Of a DNA stretch of 64,000 nt, positions 45,640-56,287 are shown one piece after another. Within the stretch, counting starts at the first letter, position 1; each line of letters begins with the position of its first letter. The notes beneath the pieces were generated by a model. It ran no database searches. It saw only the letters and a list, made by a program, of their open reading frames with translations, and was not told where the DNA came from. Source of the DNA: Dermatemys mawii (taxonomy: Eukaryota > Chordata > Testudines > Dermatemydidae); the NCBI GenBank assembly GCA_007922305.1, contig ML677334.1:60986858-61050857 (forward strand), read 5' to 3'. The position numbers and the translations under genes were made by a program.

Positions 45640-48420
45640 TTAAGACACAGACTAAGCTATGAGTATAACTGCTCACAGTTCCAGTATGAAACTTCAGAAA
45701 AACCTGAGAGTCTCTGGATTAAGTTTAGAAATGTGATCAACAAGGGTGATGTAGTGGTGGGAGTCTGCTATAGACCACCAGTCCAGGGGGATGAGGTGGA
45801 CAAGGCTTTCTTCAGGCAACTAACAGGTTATTAGATGATAGGCCCTGGTTCTCATGCGGGACTTCAATCACCCTGATATCTGCTGGGAGAGCAATACAGC
45901 AGTGCACGGACAATCCAAGCAGTTTTTTGAAAGGGTAGGGGACAATTTCCTCGTGGAAGTGCTGGAGGAACCAGCTAGGGGCAGAGCTCTTCTTGACCTC
46001 TTGCTCACAAACAGGGAAGAATTAGTAGAGGAAGCAAAAGTGGATGGGAACCTAAGAGACAATGGCCATGAGATGGTTGAGTTCAGGATCCTGACCAAGG
46101 AAGAAAGGAGAGCAGCAGAATATGGACCCTGGACTTCAGTAAAGCAGACTTCAGAAAAGCAGGGAACTGATGGGCAAGGTCCCCTGGGAGAATAACATGA
46201 GGAGGAAAGAAGTCCAGGCGTGCTGGCTGTATTTTAAAGAATCCATATTGAGGTTGCAGGAACAAACCATCCTGATGTGTACAAAGAATAGGAAATATGG
46301 CAGGCGACCAGGTTGGCTTAAGAATGAAATCCTTGCTGATCTTAAACACAAAAAAGAAGCTTACAAGAAGTGGAAGACTGGACAAATGACCAGGGAGGAG
46401 TATAAAGATATTGTTCAGGCATGCAGGAGTGAAAGGCCAAATCTCACCTGGAGTTGCAGCTAGCAAGAGATATTAACAGTAACAAGAAGTATGTTAGCAA
46501 CAGGAAGAAAGACAAGGAAAATGCGGGCCCCTTACTGAATGAGGAAAGCAATCTAGTGACAGATAATGTGGTAAAAGCTAATGTACTCAACGTTTTTTTT
46601 GCCTCTGTCTTCATGAACTAAGTGAGCTCCCAGACTACTACACTGTGCAGCACAGTATGGGGAGGAGGTGACCAGCCCTCTGTGGAGAAAGAAGTGGTTC
46701 AGGACTGTTTAGAAAAAGCTTGAACGAGCACAAGTCCATGGGGCCGAATGCACTACATCTGAGGGTGCTAAAGGAGCTAGCAAATGTGATTGCAGAGCCA
46801 TTGGTCAATATATTTCAAAATTCATAGCAACTGGGGGGAAGTCCCAGATAACTGGTAAAAGGCTAATGTAGTGCCCATCTTTAAAAAAGGGAAGAACGAG
46901 GATCTGGGGAGCTACAGGCCAGTCAGCCTCACCTCAATCACTGGAAAAATCATGGAGCAGATCCTCAAGGAATCAGTTCTGAAGTACTTAATGGAGGGGA
47001 AGGTGATCAGGAACAGTCAGCATGGATTCACCTAGGGCAAGTCATACATTACTACCCTAATTGCCTTCTATGATGAGATAACTCCCTCTGTGGATAAGGG
47101 GAAAGTAGTGGATGTGTTATTCTTTGAACAAAGCTTAACAAAGCTTTTGATACGGTCTTCCACAGTATTCTTGCCAGCAAGTTAAAGAAGTATGGGCTAG
47201 ATGAATGGACTACAGAGGATGATACACATGCACCCCCTTGGGATGTAGTTTCTCCCTGAGCACACAGGATCTTGCACATGCATGTTGGGGGTTGCATCAG
47301 GACCAGAGGAACCTACAGGACAGGGGCATAACAAAAGGGATGCAACTTGGCTGTCTGTATCCTGATGGTGCAGCCTACTGGGAACCTGTCCTGGAGAAGG
47401 GATGCTCACAAGCCACAAAGCAGCAGGCACTCTGGCTGGGATGGGCTCATGGATCCCTGGCATTCATGGAAATACTGTTTCTTAGAAAGAAGGGGCGCAT
47501 TTGCGACATGAATTGCCGATGGGGAGATCAGCAAAAAGTGTTCAAGAATCTCTGGTCTGGGTGAAATAACTATAAGGTGGATTCATAGCTGGTTTCAAAA
47601 ACATGTCAAAGAGCAGTGATCCATGGTTCACTGTCAAGGGGAGGGATACTGTATCTGTCCTGAGACTGGTAATATTCAATATTTTAATTAACAACTTGGA
47701 TGACAGAATGAAGAGTTTGCTTATAAAACTTGCAGATGATACCAGACCTGGGAAGAGGTTGGAGGACAGGATTAGAATTCAAAATTATTTTGATGAATTG
47801 GAGAATTGCTCTGGAGAATAACTAGCTAGGCATTAGTATGGCTGAAAAGGACTGGGAGGCATGTGATGGGTCATGAATTGAATATGTCAAAAATGTGATG
47901 CCGTTGCAAATCGGGCAAATGTCATTCTGGGATGTTTTAACAGGAGTGTCATGTGTAAGACATGAGAGATAATTGTTCTGCTCTAATTGGCACAGGTCAG
48001 GCCTCCGATGGAATACTGTGTCCAGCTTTGGGCACCATACTTTAAGAAAGTTGTGGACAAATTGGAGACAGTCCAGAGGAGAGCAACATAAATGAAAAGA
48101 AGTTTAGAAAGCATGATCTACAAGGAAAGGTTGAAAGATGCGAACATGTTTAGTATACAGAAGAAAAGATTGATAAGAGTCTCCAAATATGTTAAGGGCT
48201 TAAAAAGAAGATGATGATCATTTGTTCTCCATGTCCCCTGAAGGCAGGACAAGAAGCAATGGGCTTAATTGCCATGGGTTTAATCTGCAGCCATGGAAGA
48301 TTTTAGGAAAAAACTTTCTAAGCATAAGAATAGTTAAGCACTGGAACGGGTTATCTAAGGAGTTTATTGAACCCCTGTCACTGGGTTTATTTTAAAAAAA
48401 GGCTAGACAAACATCTGACC
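45640..48420 (+). pseudogene. CR1 ORF2 (endonuclease + reverse transcriptase), heavily broken
   Basis: CR1 ORF2 nicks the target with an APE-type endonuclease and then reverse transcribes. The frame 45634-45834 shows GDVVVGVCYRPP, an endonuclease motif. The frame 45854-46195 has DFNHPDICW, GRALLDLLLTNREELV and GHEMVEFRIL, the last containing the region where a catalytic Asp-His pair (D-H) is usual but N-G-H is seen here. The frame 46170-46463 gives the linker (CWLYFKESILRLQEQ, LKHKKEAYKKWK). RT pieces follow with many stops: [20 protein letters not shown] near 46880, SQHGFT near 47017, then, past an insertion, IFNILINNLDD and LADDTRPG (47670-47760; the active-site box reads L-A-D-D), and '[13 protein letters not shown]' near 48015. 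At least six frame breaks. No activity possible. Confidence 0.9.
47214..47569. mobile_element. ~355-bp unclassified insertion in the old CR1
   Basis: CR1 coding sequence is continuous up to 'ctagatgaatggactac' and resumes at 'tataaggtggattcatagctgg', which would join in frame as a 'DEWT..WI..W' type RT region. The block between has no match to CR1. It contains GGATGATACACATGCACCCC near its left and 'cttgcacatgcatgttgggggttgca'-like sequence, hinting at internal inversion. The 108-codon frame 47238-47564 lies wholly inside but has no motif. Confidence 0.5.
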
Positions 48421-48434
48421 GGGATGGTTGAAGT

Positions 48435-49352
48435 CATGTGTGGGCAAACTTTTTGGCTCGAGGGCCACATCGGGGCTGCAAAATTGTACGGAGGGCTAGG
48501 TAGGGAAGGTTGTGCCTCCCCAAAAACCTGGCCCTGCCCTCATCCGAACCCCTCCCACTTCCCGCCCCCAACTGCCCCCCTCAGAATTCCCGACCCATCC
48601 AACCCCCGCATTCCTTGTCCCCTGACTGCCCCCTCCAGAGATCCCACCATCCCTCACCACCCCACCAGGACCCCATGCCCTATCCAACCCCTCCTGCTCC
48701 TTGTCTGTGACCGCCCCTCCTGAGACCCCCCTCCGCTGGCCCCCAGGACTCCACCCACTACCCAACCTCCCCTGCTCCCTGTCCCCTGACTGCCCTAATC
48801 CCTATCCACACACACCCCTTCCAACAGACCCCCGGGATGCCCATGTTTATCCAACCCCACCCCATTCCCTGTCCCCTACTTCCCCCCCCTCCCCCGGACT
48901 CCCTGCCCCTTATCCAACCTCCCCTGTTCACTGTCCCTTGACCACCCTCCCCCCACAACCTCTGCCCCATCCAACCACCCCCTGCTCCCTGTCCCGTGAC
49001 TGCCCCCCAGAACTCCCTGCCCGTTAATCAACCCCCTGGCCCCAGCCCCCTTACCATGGTGCTCAGAGCAGGATGTCTGGTGGCCGTGCGACATGCTGGA
49101 GCCAGACACGCAGCTCCACAGGTGCTCGCAGCCCCAGCCCCTTACCATGCCGCTCAGAACAGCAGGAGCTCAGACCCCACCAGAGCCAGCCACGCTGCTG
49201 CAGTGCTGCCCGGAAGTAGTGGCAGGCCAGAGTGCTGCCCATGCAGCGGCATGGCTCCAGGGGAAGGGGGAAGGCCGGGGGGAGGGGATGGAAATAGCCT
49301 CCCCAGCTGGGAACTGAAATGTGGCCCGCGGGCTATAGTTTGCCCACCCCTG
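48435..49352 (-). mobile_element. Non-autonomous hAT element, copy B (918 bp)
   Basis: Starts CATGTGTGGGCAAACT and ends AGTTTGCCCACCCCTG, hAT-type TIRs. Flanked by GTTGAAGT (48427-48434) and GTTTAAGT (49353-49360), an 8-bp target duplication with one mismatch. On the minus strand it runs parallel to copy A (15452-16129), sharing GGGCAAACTATAG/ATGG, 'gcatgggcagcactctgg' versus 'gcatgggaaacactctgg', and GAGCGGCATGGTAAGGGG. It lies at the same CR1 position as copy A. C-rich on the plus strand, it produces several spurious frames (48367-49400). Confidence 0.92.
48595..49030 (-). repeat. C-rich minisatellite inside hAT copy B
   Basis: Imperfect units anchored by ATCCAAC-like words at about 48598, 48681, 48760, 48848, 48911, 48968 and 49026, with spacing of about 57-88 bases. 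Each unit also has a TCCCTGTCCC(C/G)TGACTGCCC word. This is the reverse complement of the G-rich unit in copy A, with more repeats here, which accounts for part of the 240-base length difference between the copies. Confidence 0.8.
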
Positions 49353-49432
49353 GTTTAAGTGCAGCGTGCGGAACCAGATATACTCTAGGGGTTCCATCAA
49401 GCCCTATATTTCTATGATGAATCCTTGGATGG

Positions 49433-49535
49433 AAGGTGCTGGTTATTATAGGATCAAGTCCTGAAGTTCTCAGTCTTTATTTGAGTCAATGAGAGTTTTG
49501 TCTGAGTAAGGAGTAAGAACTTGAGAATTTGGCTC
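49433..49535. repeat. Old short palindromic repeat
   Basis: GGATCAAGTCCTGAAGTTCTC and 'gagtaagaacttgagaatttggctc' surround the core TGAGTCAATGAGAGTTTTG. This is a 'catTGACTTCAATGGGAGTTTTGCCTGAGTAAGG' type palindromic element, related in style to those at 2.4 and 9.9 kb. Confidence 0.5.
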
Positions 49536-52259
49536 ATTAAGTTATTAATACCTAATAATACTATATCCACTATGATCTGCTTTATTTACTTGCCGACAGC
49601 TTTTAACTAGTCCAGGCATCATCAAAAAAGGCACAACTGGAATAATTCAGTTTCTCATTCATGTGTTGGGAACCTGATTATAATTAGATTTGATGTATTT
49701 TCAGTCAAAACCACATTAAATCCTTGTCTATATTTCGAGTTGGAGTGAGGAAGTTATTTAGGATTTACAAAGAAAAAAGATTTAGATTGGATAAAAAATA
49801 CCTTATTGATTCATGATCACAGGTATTGTGTTTAGAAATCTGAACTTAAGCTTGCTTAAATATCAGGCAGATGTTGTTTATCTGTAGGATTAAACTGTCA
49901 ACTATTTCTTCAGGCAGTTTTTACTGAAACCCACAGATTACCTTTGCCCCACAAAAAGGTTACTGGTTACTAGATGGCATAGTATGTGCAAATAATAAAT
50001 TACAAAAGAGACACATGTCCACCGCATAACAAGCTATTTTTAATACCAACTAAGAACTCCGCTAAAGGTTGCATCTGGTTAACAAACTGATTGACAGTGC
50101 ATGTAGAAAAGTGGAAAAAGAAACCCAAAATGCTGAGCTCTGCATTATCAAAAACTTTTAAAAGCATATTAATTTTTAAATACCATCAATTGCCTTTCAC
50201 TAAATGCACATGCATAAAACAGCACCCATAACACAGTTAATAGATTACAAGAGGGCTTAAAACAAAGAGCTGCTGACACCAATTTTTAAGACAACTGCAA
50301 CATTACAGTTCATTGAAGGAAATTCACTTCTGAGGTGTATATATTAGAGCAAGTGAATAACTCAGGCAGGAATATCAGCAAGCCACATTCATGCTGTACT
50401 GTGCCTCATTGTTACAAGCTGGGTTCAGCAGACTAGGGACAACCTTCTTTTAGCAAACATCACCACATTATAGCAACCACTTTTGCCCTGACAGCCCAGT
50501 GAAGCCCATTCTTTAGGCAGGTCTGACCCTAAGAACCTATAACCACAGGAGGCTCTCAATTCTCAGGGATCATTCAATGAAAGGAGGTGTGAAAGACAGT
50601 ACGATATGTGAAGGGTGTACTCACTCCTGATTTGACTTTCTTCACAGATGTCTACATTTGGCCATAAGCCAGCATTACCTAAAGGATAATAAGGAGAGAA
50701 GTAACTAGTTTGTGTGACCAGGTGAATGGTCATTCTCTACCCACCAGATACCAGCATAGATTTCCAGTGTAAATTATGCTGTTCCTCTTCTCAGAATGCT
50801 AATGTAATTTGCCTGAGCATTGTATAATTTGGCCCATACTTCTGTCATGTGACAGACTGTACATTCCTACTGTGACCCTCTACATGGTCCTTGCTCAGTT
50901 GGCAGGTGGGTGAAAAATGCATGATTTTATGCCTGTAAATACTTTTGGAAGGTGGAATAATATTTCAGAACCTTCTGAAAAGTACAAACTCTGAACAAAT
51001 GCAGATTACTTGTGATGGCATGGACTTTTCATACAATAAAGACAGTCTTTGAGACCTGTAGCACAGACAAGGGTTGGCAGTGTTCGGGAGGAGCTCCTTT
51101 TTTATCTCTGAGTGGTTTAAAATTTATGGTTATTCCTGATATATGAAAGATCACTTTGGGAATCTGTAGGGAACCTGTCTTGGCAAGTTAGTAAATGAAT
51201 TAGGCAATCCTTGGTTTTAGACAGGATATGTACCCAGTAGGTCTCTGCTCAGATACAGTACCTGATTTTCAGTAATATATTGCTTTTACCTTGCTCTCTA
51301 GCTTGCCAGACTAATATACACAAAGAGACTTGCTCAATATCATCATGTAAGTGTCTCAAACCATATTACAATCAATACTACTTCTGTGTCTGAAATCTCT
51401 GCCTGTGTCCATCAGGCCATGTAGCCCCCCTTTGCACTCTTTATATTGTTTTAAGTGGATTTATTGCTTAGGAAAAGGGATGGATTGACAGCCTTGGAAC
51501 ACCAAGTTTTCTATCTCTCCCCAAACAGGCATAGCATGGATAAAAACAGTGCATACTTCCAATATACACAACAATATCTTGCTTTTAGAAAATAGCTTCC
51601 TATAGCCCAAAAGTATTAAAAATGACTTTCAAGTTTATTACATAATTAAATATAATAGTAAGCAAACCAGACCATGAACACACTGTCAGGAGATGGGCAG
51701 TATTTTCCAGTTTTTACTATTTGATCACCTATTGTATCTATCTTACTGGGGGTAATTATAAAAAAACACTGTGCTGGAAACTCTGCAACATAGGATAGCT
51801 TTCAAGGATGCTCAGCTTTTATGTCTAATAACTTTGAGCAAGATTGTGCAATTTATGCACAATCAATAAGGGGACTTTTGGAGCTGCAGCATCCCCGATG
51901 GAGCACTGCAAGGCACACAGGTGCTGTGCTTGGTGCTACATTCATTTATGGGGGTCGGTAGCTGGAACAAAGGGTGACTTGCTCCCCTCAGCTCTGGGTG
52001 ACCAAAGGAGGTATCTCCCTGTTGCCTTTGGGATACTGTGTGCCCATGGGGCATGGGGAATAGGGACAGGGCAATTCTACACTCCTCTGATTTCAGAGCC
52101 TACTGTGCCACCTGGCCCTTCCACAGGCTGTGAAAGGGAGGGAAGGATGCTTCTTCAGCCACTACCACCCCTTGAATGTAGTATAACCACCCTTTGAATG
52201 TAGTATAAACTGCACAAGAGCTAGTTTAATTTGGTCCTTTGATAGTTTTCCTTTTTAGT
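49536..52259. other. No gene seen
   Basis: About 2.7 kb without a supported gene or bounded repeat. The plus-strand frame at 51844-52197 (117 codons) and an overlapping minus-strand frame have no motif; the underlying sequence looks like an unclassified moderately GC-rich repeat. Confidence 0.4.
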
Positions 52260-52390
52260 ATATTTAGGGTCTTCGCCTGCAAGCTTTACTCCCAAGAGTA
52301 TTCCCTCAAGTCCCATTAGAGTCAAATGTTGAATGTTCCTGAAATCAATGGGACTATTAACCTGGGAAACCTTTTCAGGATCTGGCCCTT
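52260..52390. repeat. Old short palindromic repeat
   Basis: Contains CTGCAAGCTTTACTCCCAAG, 'gaaatcaatgggactatta' and GGAAACCTTTTCAGGATCTG ending 'gcccttatt'. The ATCAATGGGACT core and the 'CAGGATCTGGCCC' end place it with the other palindromic repeats. Confidence 0.5.
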
Positions 52391-52439
52391 ATTTTGTACA
52401 ACACATTCCCCAAATCATTTGCAAGATGAAATAATAACT

Positions 52440-53636
52440 AACTGTAGACGGAGACTGTGATGTATCAGAGCACAATCCAGACTAATGAGCAGCTGTGTCA
52501 TCCCGGCCCTGCAATCTTACAATGCCTTGCAATGCTTGGTGAAGTAGCTCCCACTTGGGCCGCTCACAAACACCATCCAGCATGCAAGCCACACCCTGAA
52601 TGTCTGTGTGTAACTGCAGCCTGCCAGCTACACTTGGGTTATACTCTGGATCTCACTAGCCTTAGCTATAAAGCCTCAACATACCCTCAGTCTGAGATTT
52701 TCCTTCAGATTTGTATGTCCTATACTATCCAGCTGTCTCCTGGGCAATACAAGTTATATTAAGTCTGTTATTCCTTTAAGAGGATAATATGCACACAACT
52801 TGTCACCCCAAATGAAGTAACCCAGACACTTCAATTTAAACACACTGGATTAGAGAAAACAATAAAACAAGTTGGTTAATTACAAAAGAGAGATTTTAAG
52901 CGAGTACAAGTAATGAGACTTAAAAGTCAGAAATGGTTACAAGAAAAACAAAGATAAAATGCTTATTAATGCCTAACTTAACCTACTATGTAAGATTCAA
53001 GCAAAGTTTTTCACTACATGCTTTGACCAGTCTCACTGACCAAACCATATGAGTCAGGACCCCTCTCCCATATCCAATGAATTCTTTCTTTTTCCTTCAA
53101 GTGTTATGACTACAATAGGCAGAGAGAGGGGGGTGCTTTGGAGGTGTTTGAACTTCCTTTTTATAGCTTCAGTCCCTCTCTTGAAAAACCATTTCCAGCT
53201 GGGCACCAGGAGATGGAAAGTCTATGTGGGAGGATGTTCCCTGTTGTTGTTTTTTCCTCACCTGTTTGAGCTTTCTTTGTTTCCCTTCCTCCTTGATGAT
53301 TCTATTTACTGCTTAGATGCAAATTAAGCAAAGCATAAATTCCCTTTTTTTTAGGATACAGCTGTTTGCCAATTTCTGTCTGGGCAGGGCTTTGGGTTTG
53401 AGATATGTGTTAATAACATCATATAGGGATACCTTCTAACTTCACATGTAATGTTGACACACATTGTACCAGGACAATAATGACTAGCAAATTATGAGTT
53501 TACAGATGACACCTCACAAGACATACTTTGTGCAAAGACAATTACAGAAGTGCATAGCGTGTGAATACGGGGGTGTATTCCATTACAGAGACAAAAAGCT
53601 AGAAGTGAGAAAACATATGGTTTGGGTGACATTAGA
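52440..53636 (-). mobile_element. Possible LTR-retroelement sequence, unclassified
   Basis: I recognise stretches such as TAACTTAACCTACTATGTAAG, AAAGTTTTTCACTACATGC, ATTTCCAGCTGGGCACCAGG and CATACTTTGTGCAAAGACAA as a dispersed repeat frequent in turtle genomes, probably retroviral or LTR derived and here antisense, but I cannot assign a family or find termini. The frames at 52457-53327 are short and motif-free. Confidence 0.4.
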
Positions 53637-53935
53637 AATGAGCTGGAGAGCTGAGAATGGAGGAAGATAAGACAACCTTTTCCAGGAGGCAGGAAAAGCC
53701 ACAAATTTTAAACAGTGAGAGTAATTAACCTATGGAATAAACCACAGCAGAAGTGATGGTTCTATATCTCTTGATGTCTTCAAATCAAGATTAGATGCCT
53801 TTCTGAAATATATACTTTAACCCAACACAAGTGAATGAGCTCAATATAGAAGTAAGCTTGATTAAATTTAATGGTCTGTGATATACAGCAGGTCAGATTA
53901 GATGATCTAATCATCCTTCTGTGAATCTATAAAAT
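53637..53935 (+). mobile_element. CR1 LINE 3' end, sense
   Basis: Shows 'attaacctatggaataaaccacagcagaagtgatggttc', 'caaatcaagattagatgcctttctga' and the end TAGATGATCTAATCATCCTTC with GTGAATCTATAAAAT. These are the conserved CR1 3' coding end and tail, decayed. About 300 bases remain. Confidence 0.85.
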
Positions 53936-53987
53936 ACAGATTGGAAGGTTCCTGCATTATCAATGGCCAGATGATGTGCAGGGGTAT

Positions 53988-54656
53988 TGTGATGGGGTGG
54001 ACTAGACCCAGAGGGCCCCTGCTGGAGGCAGGGAAAAAGCAAAAGAAAAGTCCTCCAGGCTGCCTAGAGTGCTGCAGGGGAACTGCCAATCAGAGGGACT
54101 GCTGAAGCAACCAGTCAGTGGCCAGGAGCATATAAATAGAACCAATAGAGGCACAGCAGTCTGTTGCTGCCAGGAGATTGAAGATGGAGACCTTGGTGGC
54201 TGGTTGGCTGGAAGAGCAGCGGGACTGTGCACAGCTCACTGCAGGCAGGACTGAGCCTAGAGAAGGCTGCCAAAGAATGAGTGACTGGGTGGCTGGAAGA
54301 GCAGCAGGACCTTGGTCGATCAGTGGAGGCAGGCTGAGCCCAGGGGACTGAGCCCAGAACCTAGCTAGATACTGTGATAGGCCCTGCTGGTATGGTTGAA
54401 GACTGAGCCCAGGGAGGGTTGCCGAAAGGATACCAACTGAGGGTAATGAGATGGGCCCCTGTTGGGCTGCTAAAGAAGGCAGTGTCTCCAGGTAGGAAGG
54501 CTTAGTGATACAGTCCCATAGCAGGGCCATGAGAAAGAGCTAGAGAGTGTGGACAGTGTGCGTGACTTGGCCAAAGGGCTGAGTCATTGAAAGCCTGCTG
54601 AAAAAGCATTGGCTGGGTGGTGGAGATGGGGGGAGGGGTGCGTGTCACCCCGCTGT
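53988..54656 (+). mobile_element. LTR-like element, sense
   Basis: Starts TGTGATGGGGTGGACTAGAC and ends near CGTGTCACCCCGCTGTA, so the ends are inverted around 'GATGGGGTG/CACCCC'. A TATA box TATAAATA lies at 54131-54138 with a CCAAT-like word at 54142. Repeated GCTGGAAGAGCAGC(A/G)GGAC words at about 54207 and 54293 show an internal duplication. A target duplication is uncertain (GTAT on the left, GTAA on the right). The 146-codon minus-strand frame at 54090-54530 is a low-complexity shadow. It could be a solo LTR of ERV or Gypsy type. Confidence 0.6.
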
Positions 54657-54920
54657 AAGAACTGAAAAAAAAGCAGGCTCACACGCAACAATAAATGGGG
54701 TGCCTTCGAGAAGTGGGTGCCATGCCGTGAAAAAGACTGAATTTTTGCAGGCATGTATTGGCCACAGAGGGGTTGCTCGCGAGAGGTGGGTGCCAACGAC
54801 ATTACAGGAAGAAAGGAAGCCCGTGCAAGATGAGTGGAGCAAGAACGAGCAGAAAAGAGGTAGACCACTTAATACAACTGTAAATCAAGTGATTTTGCTG
54901 ACATCAATAGTTGCACCAGT
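54657..54920 (+). other. Unclassified segment next to the LTR
   Basis: Has AATAAATGGGG and two related words, CGAGAAGTGGGTGCCATGCC (from 54707) and GCGAGAGGTGGGTGCCAACG (from 54779), about 72 bases apart, suggesting a decayed direct repeat. It could be the start of the internal part of the adjacent LTR element. No recognisable protein. Confidence 0.3.
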
Positions 54921-55864
54921 GCAACATGAGAATCGAGTCTAGCATGCGTATGTGTGTTGACAAGGCTTTCAAGTAGAGGAATAAAGATTCTCTTATGACT
55001 TTTAGAAAGGGAAACCTGAGAACGTACATTCATAATACTGTCTCTTTTTAGATCTCTTAAGACATGCAAAATAACTACTTATGTGCATTATGTGATCCAT
55101 TCAGGGAATATGGTATCCCCGGGATGAACATGTGTTTTTCCCCAGTATCAAATGATCTCTGGGTAAACATAGTATTTTTTCCATTGACCTAGTCATTGTT
55201 AGTAGTACTAATGATAATATATGTGAGCACTGCAATAAATACAAGTTAAAGTATTGCAGTGCATATTGCAGAAAGCCAATAAACAGCTTGTATGTATGGA
55301 TAGCTGTGAAATTATTGCTTACTCTTCAACTATGCTCTAGCAAAATCGTGATTTTCAGATAGGATCTGTTCAGTTAAATTAAAGTTTGGTGACTGCCTCC
55401 AGACATCCATTTATCATCAAAAAACAAATCAAACAGAGGGATCAGTCAACAATACATAACCGTATTCAAAAGCAACAACAGCACCGGTGGGTGAACTTTC
55501 CAGCAGTAGGCAGATAACAGAAGCAGGAAATAAGAGTACCACAATAGATTGCATTAGGACAGGATATTACAGGATCTCAACCTTATTCACTAATACAAAA
55601 TTATGAGCTACAGCTTTCATAGCTATACCTGTCAAACTATATTAAAAAGCTACAAAACTGTGATTGTTTCCTTTCACATGTGATTTGGTTAAGAAATTAG
55701 GTGTGTATGGTAACAAAAATACAATATGTCTGGCATAATTCAGAACTAACCCCCCTCCCCAGCATATTATAATAATAATTGTGTATCTCACCAGGTTCCC
55801 CTTGCTCCATTCACTGTATTCAGATGAATATCTTGCAAACTTTTTTCTTGAAGATCCACCCATC
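54921..55864. other. No gene seen
   Basis: Unannotated AT-rich DNA. Confidence 0.45.
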
Positions 55865-55992
55865 GGTGCAGAACTAGGAGTGCTGGGGGTGCTTCTGCAC
55901 CCCTTGCTTGAAGTGGTTTCCATTATATACAGGATTCATAGATTGATTCAATGGCTCTCAGCACCCCCAATATACACATAGTTCCAGTACCC
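55865..55992. mobile_element. Probable small MITE
   Basis: Bounded by GGTGCAGAACTAGGAGTGCT and, inverted on the right, GGGTACTGGAACTATGTG, with further GGGGGTGCT / AGCACCCCC inverted words inside. About 128 bases. I recognise the 'GGAACTAGGGGTGCTG ... CAGCACCCCCA' type from turtle repeats. Confidence 0.55.
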
Positions 55993-56164
55993 TTAGGTAT
56001 ACTAGTGAGTAGAATTGTACCAGTAGAACATAACCATCTGGCTCTTTGACTGTGGTACCAGCTCACACTCTATACAGTTGAGAAGATGCAAAAGCTAAAG
56101 CATTTGCAATCCTTCTGTTACCTTAAGTAACTTATTTTCACTTAATCTATTTTTATTAGCTGGG
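55993..56164. other. No gene seen
   Basis: Short spacer. Confidence 0.5.
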
Positions 56165-56287
56165 TAGGGTGACCAGACAGCAAATGTGAAAAATTGGGAC
56201 CGGGGTGGGGGGTAATAGGAGCCTATATAAGGAAAAGACCCCAAAATTGGGATTGTCCCTATAAAATCGAGACATCTGGTCACCCTA
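56165..56287 (-). mobile_element. Intact small MITE, 123 bp
   Basis: Begins TAGGGTGACCAGACAGC and ends GACATCTGGTCACCCTA. The terminal 12 bases are inverted copies, and TA ends suggest a Tc1/mariner-type duplication. It is the uninterrupted counterpart of the element split by an LTR at 13777-15141 and defines that insertion site. Confidence 0.9.

Larger units (their letters stand above)
45640..49410 (+). mobile_element. Long old CR1 LINE with two insertions
   Basis: The longest CR1 copy here. It starts inside the endonuclease domain and runs through RT to the tail GCCCTATATTTCTATGATGA (49401-49420 region). After removing a ~355-bp insertion (about 47214-47569) and a 918-bp hAT element (48435-49352), roughly 2.5 kb of CR1 remains. 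The tail and sequence differ from the TTCTTATG copies, and decay is heavier, so it is an older, distinct subfamily. Confidence 0.9.

Noticed and set aside
48367..49400. Several frames of 66-120 codons including Pro-rich ones
   Set aside because: Same cause: the C-rich minisatellite of hAT copy B. One of them crosses the CR1-hAT junction.
54090..54530. 146-codon minus-strand frame
   Set aside because: It lies in an LTR-like element with repeated words; no domain is visible and the plus strand bears the TATA box.
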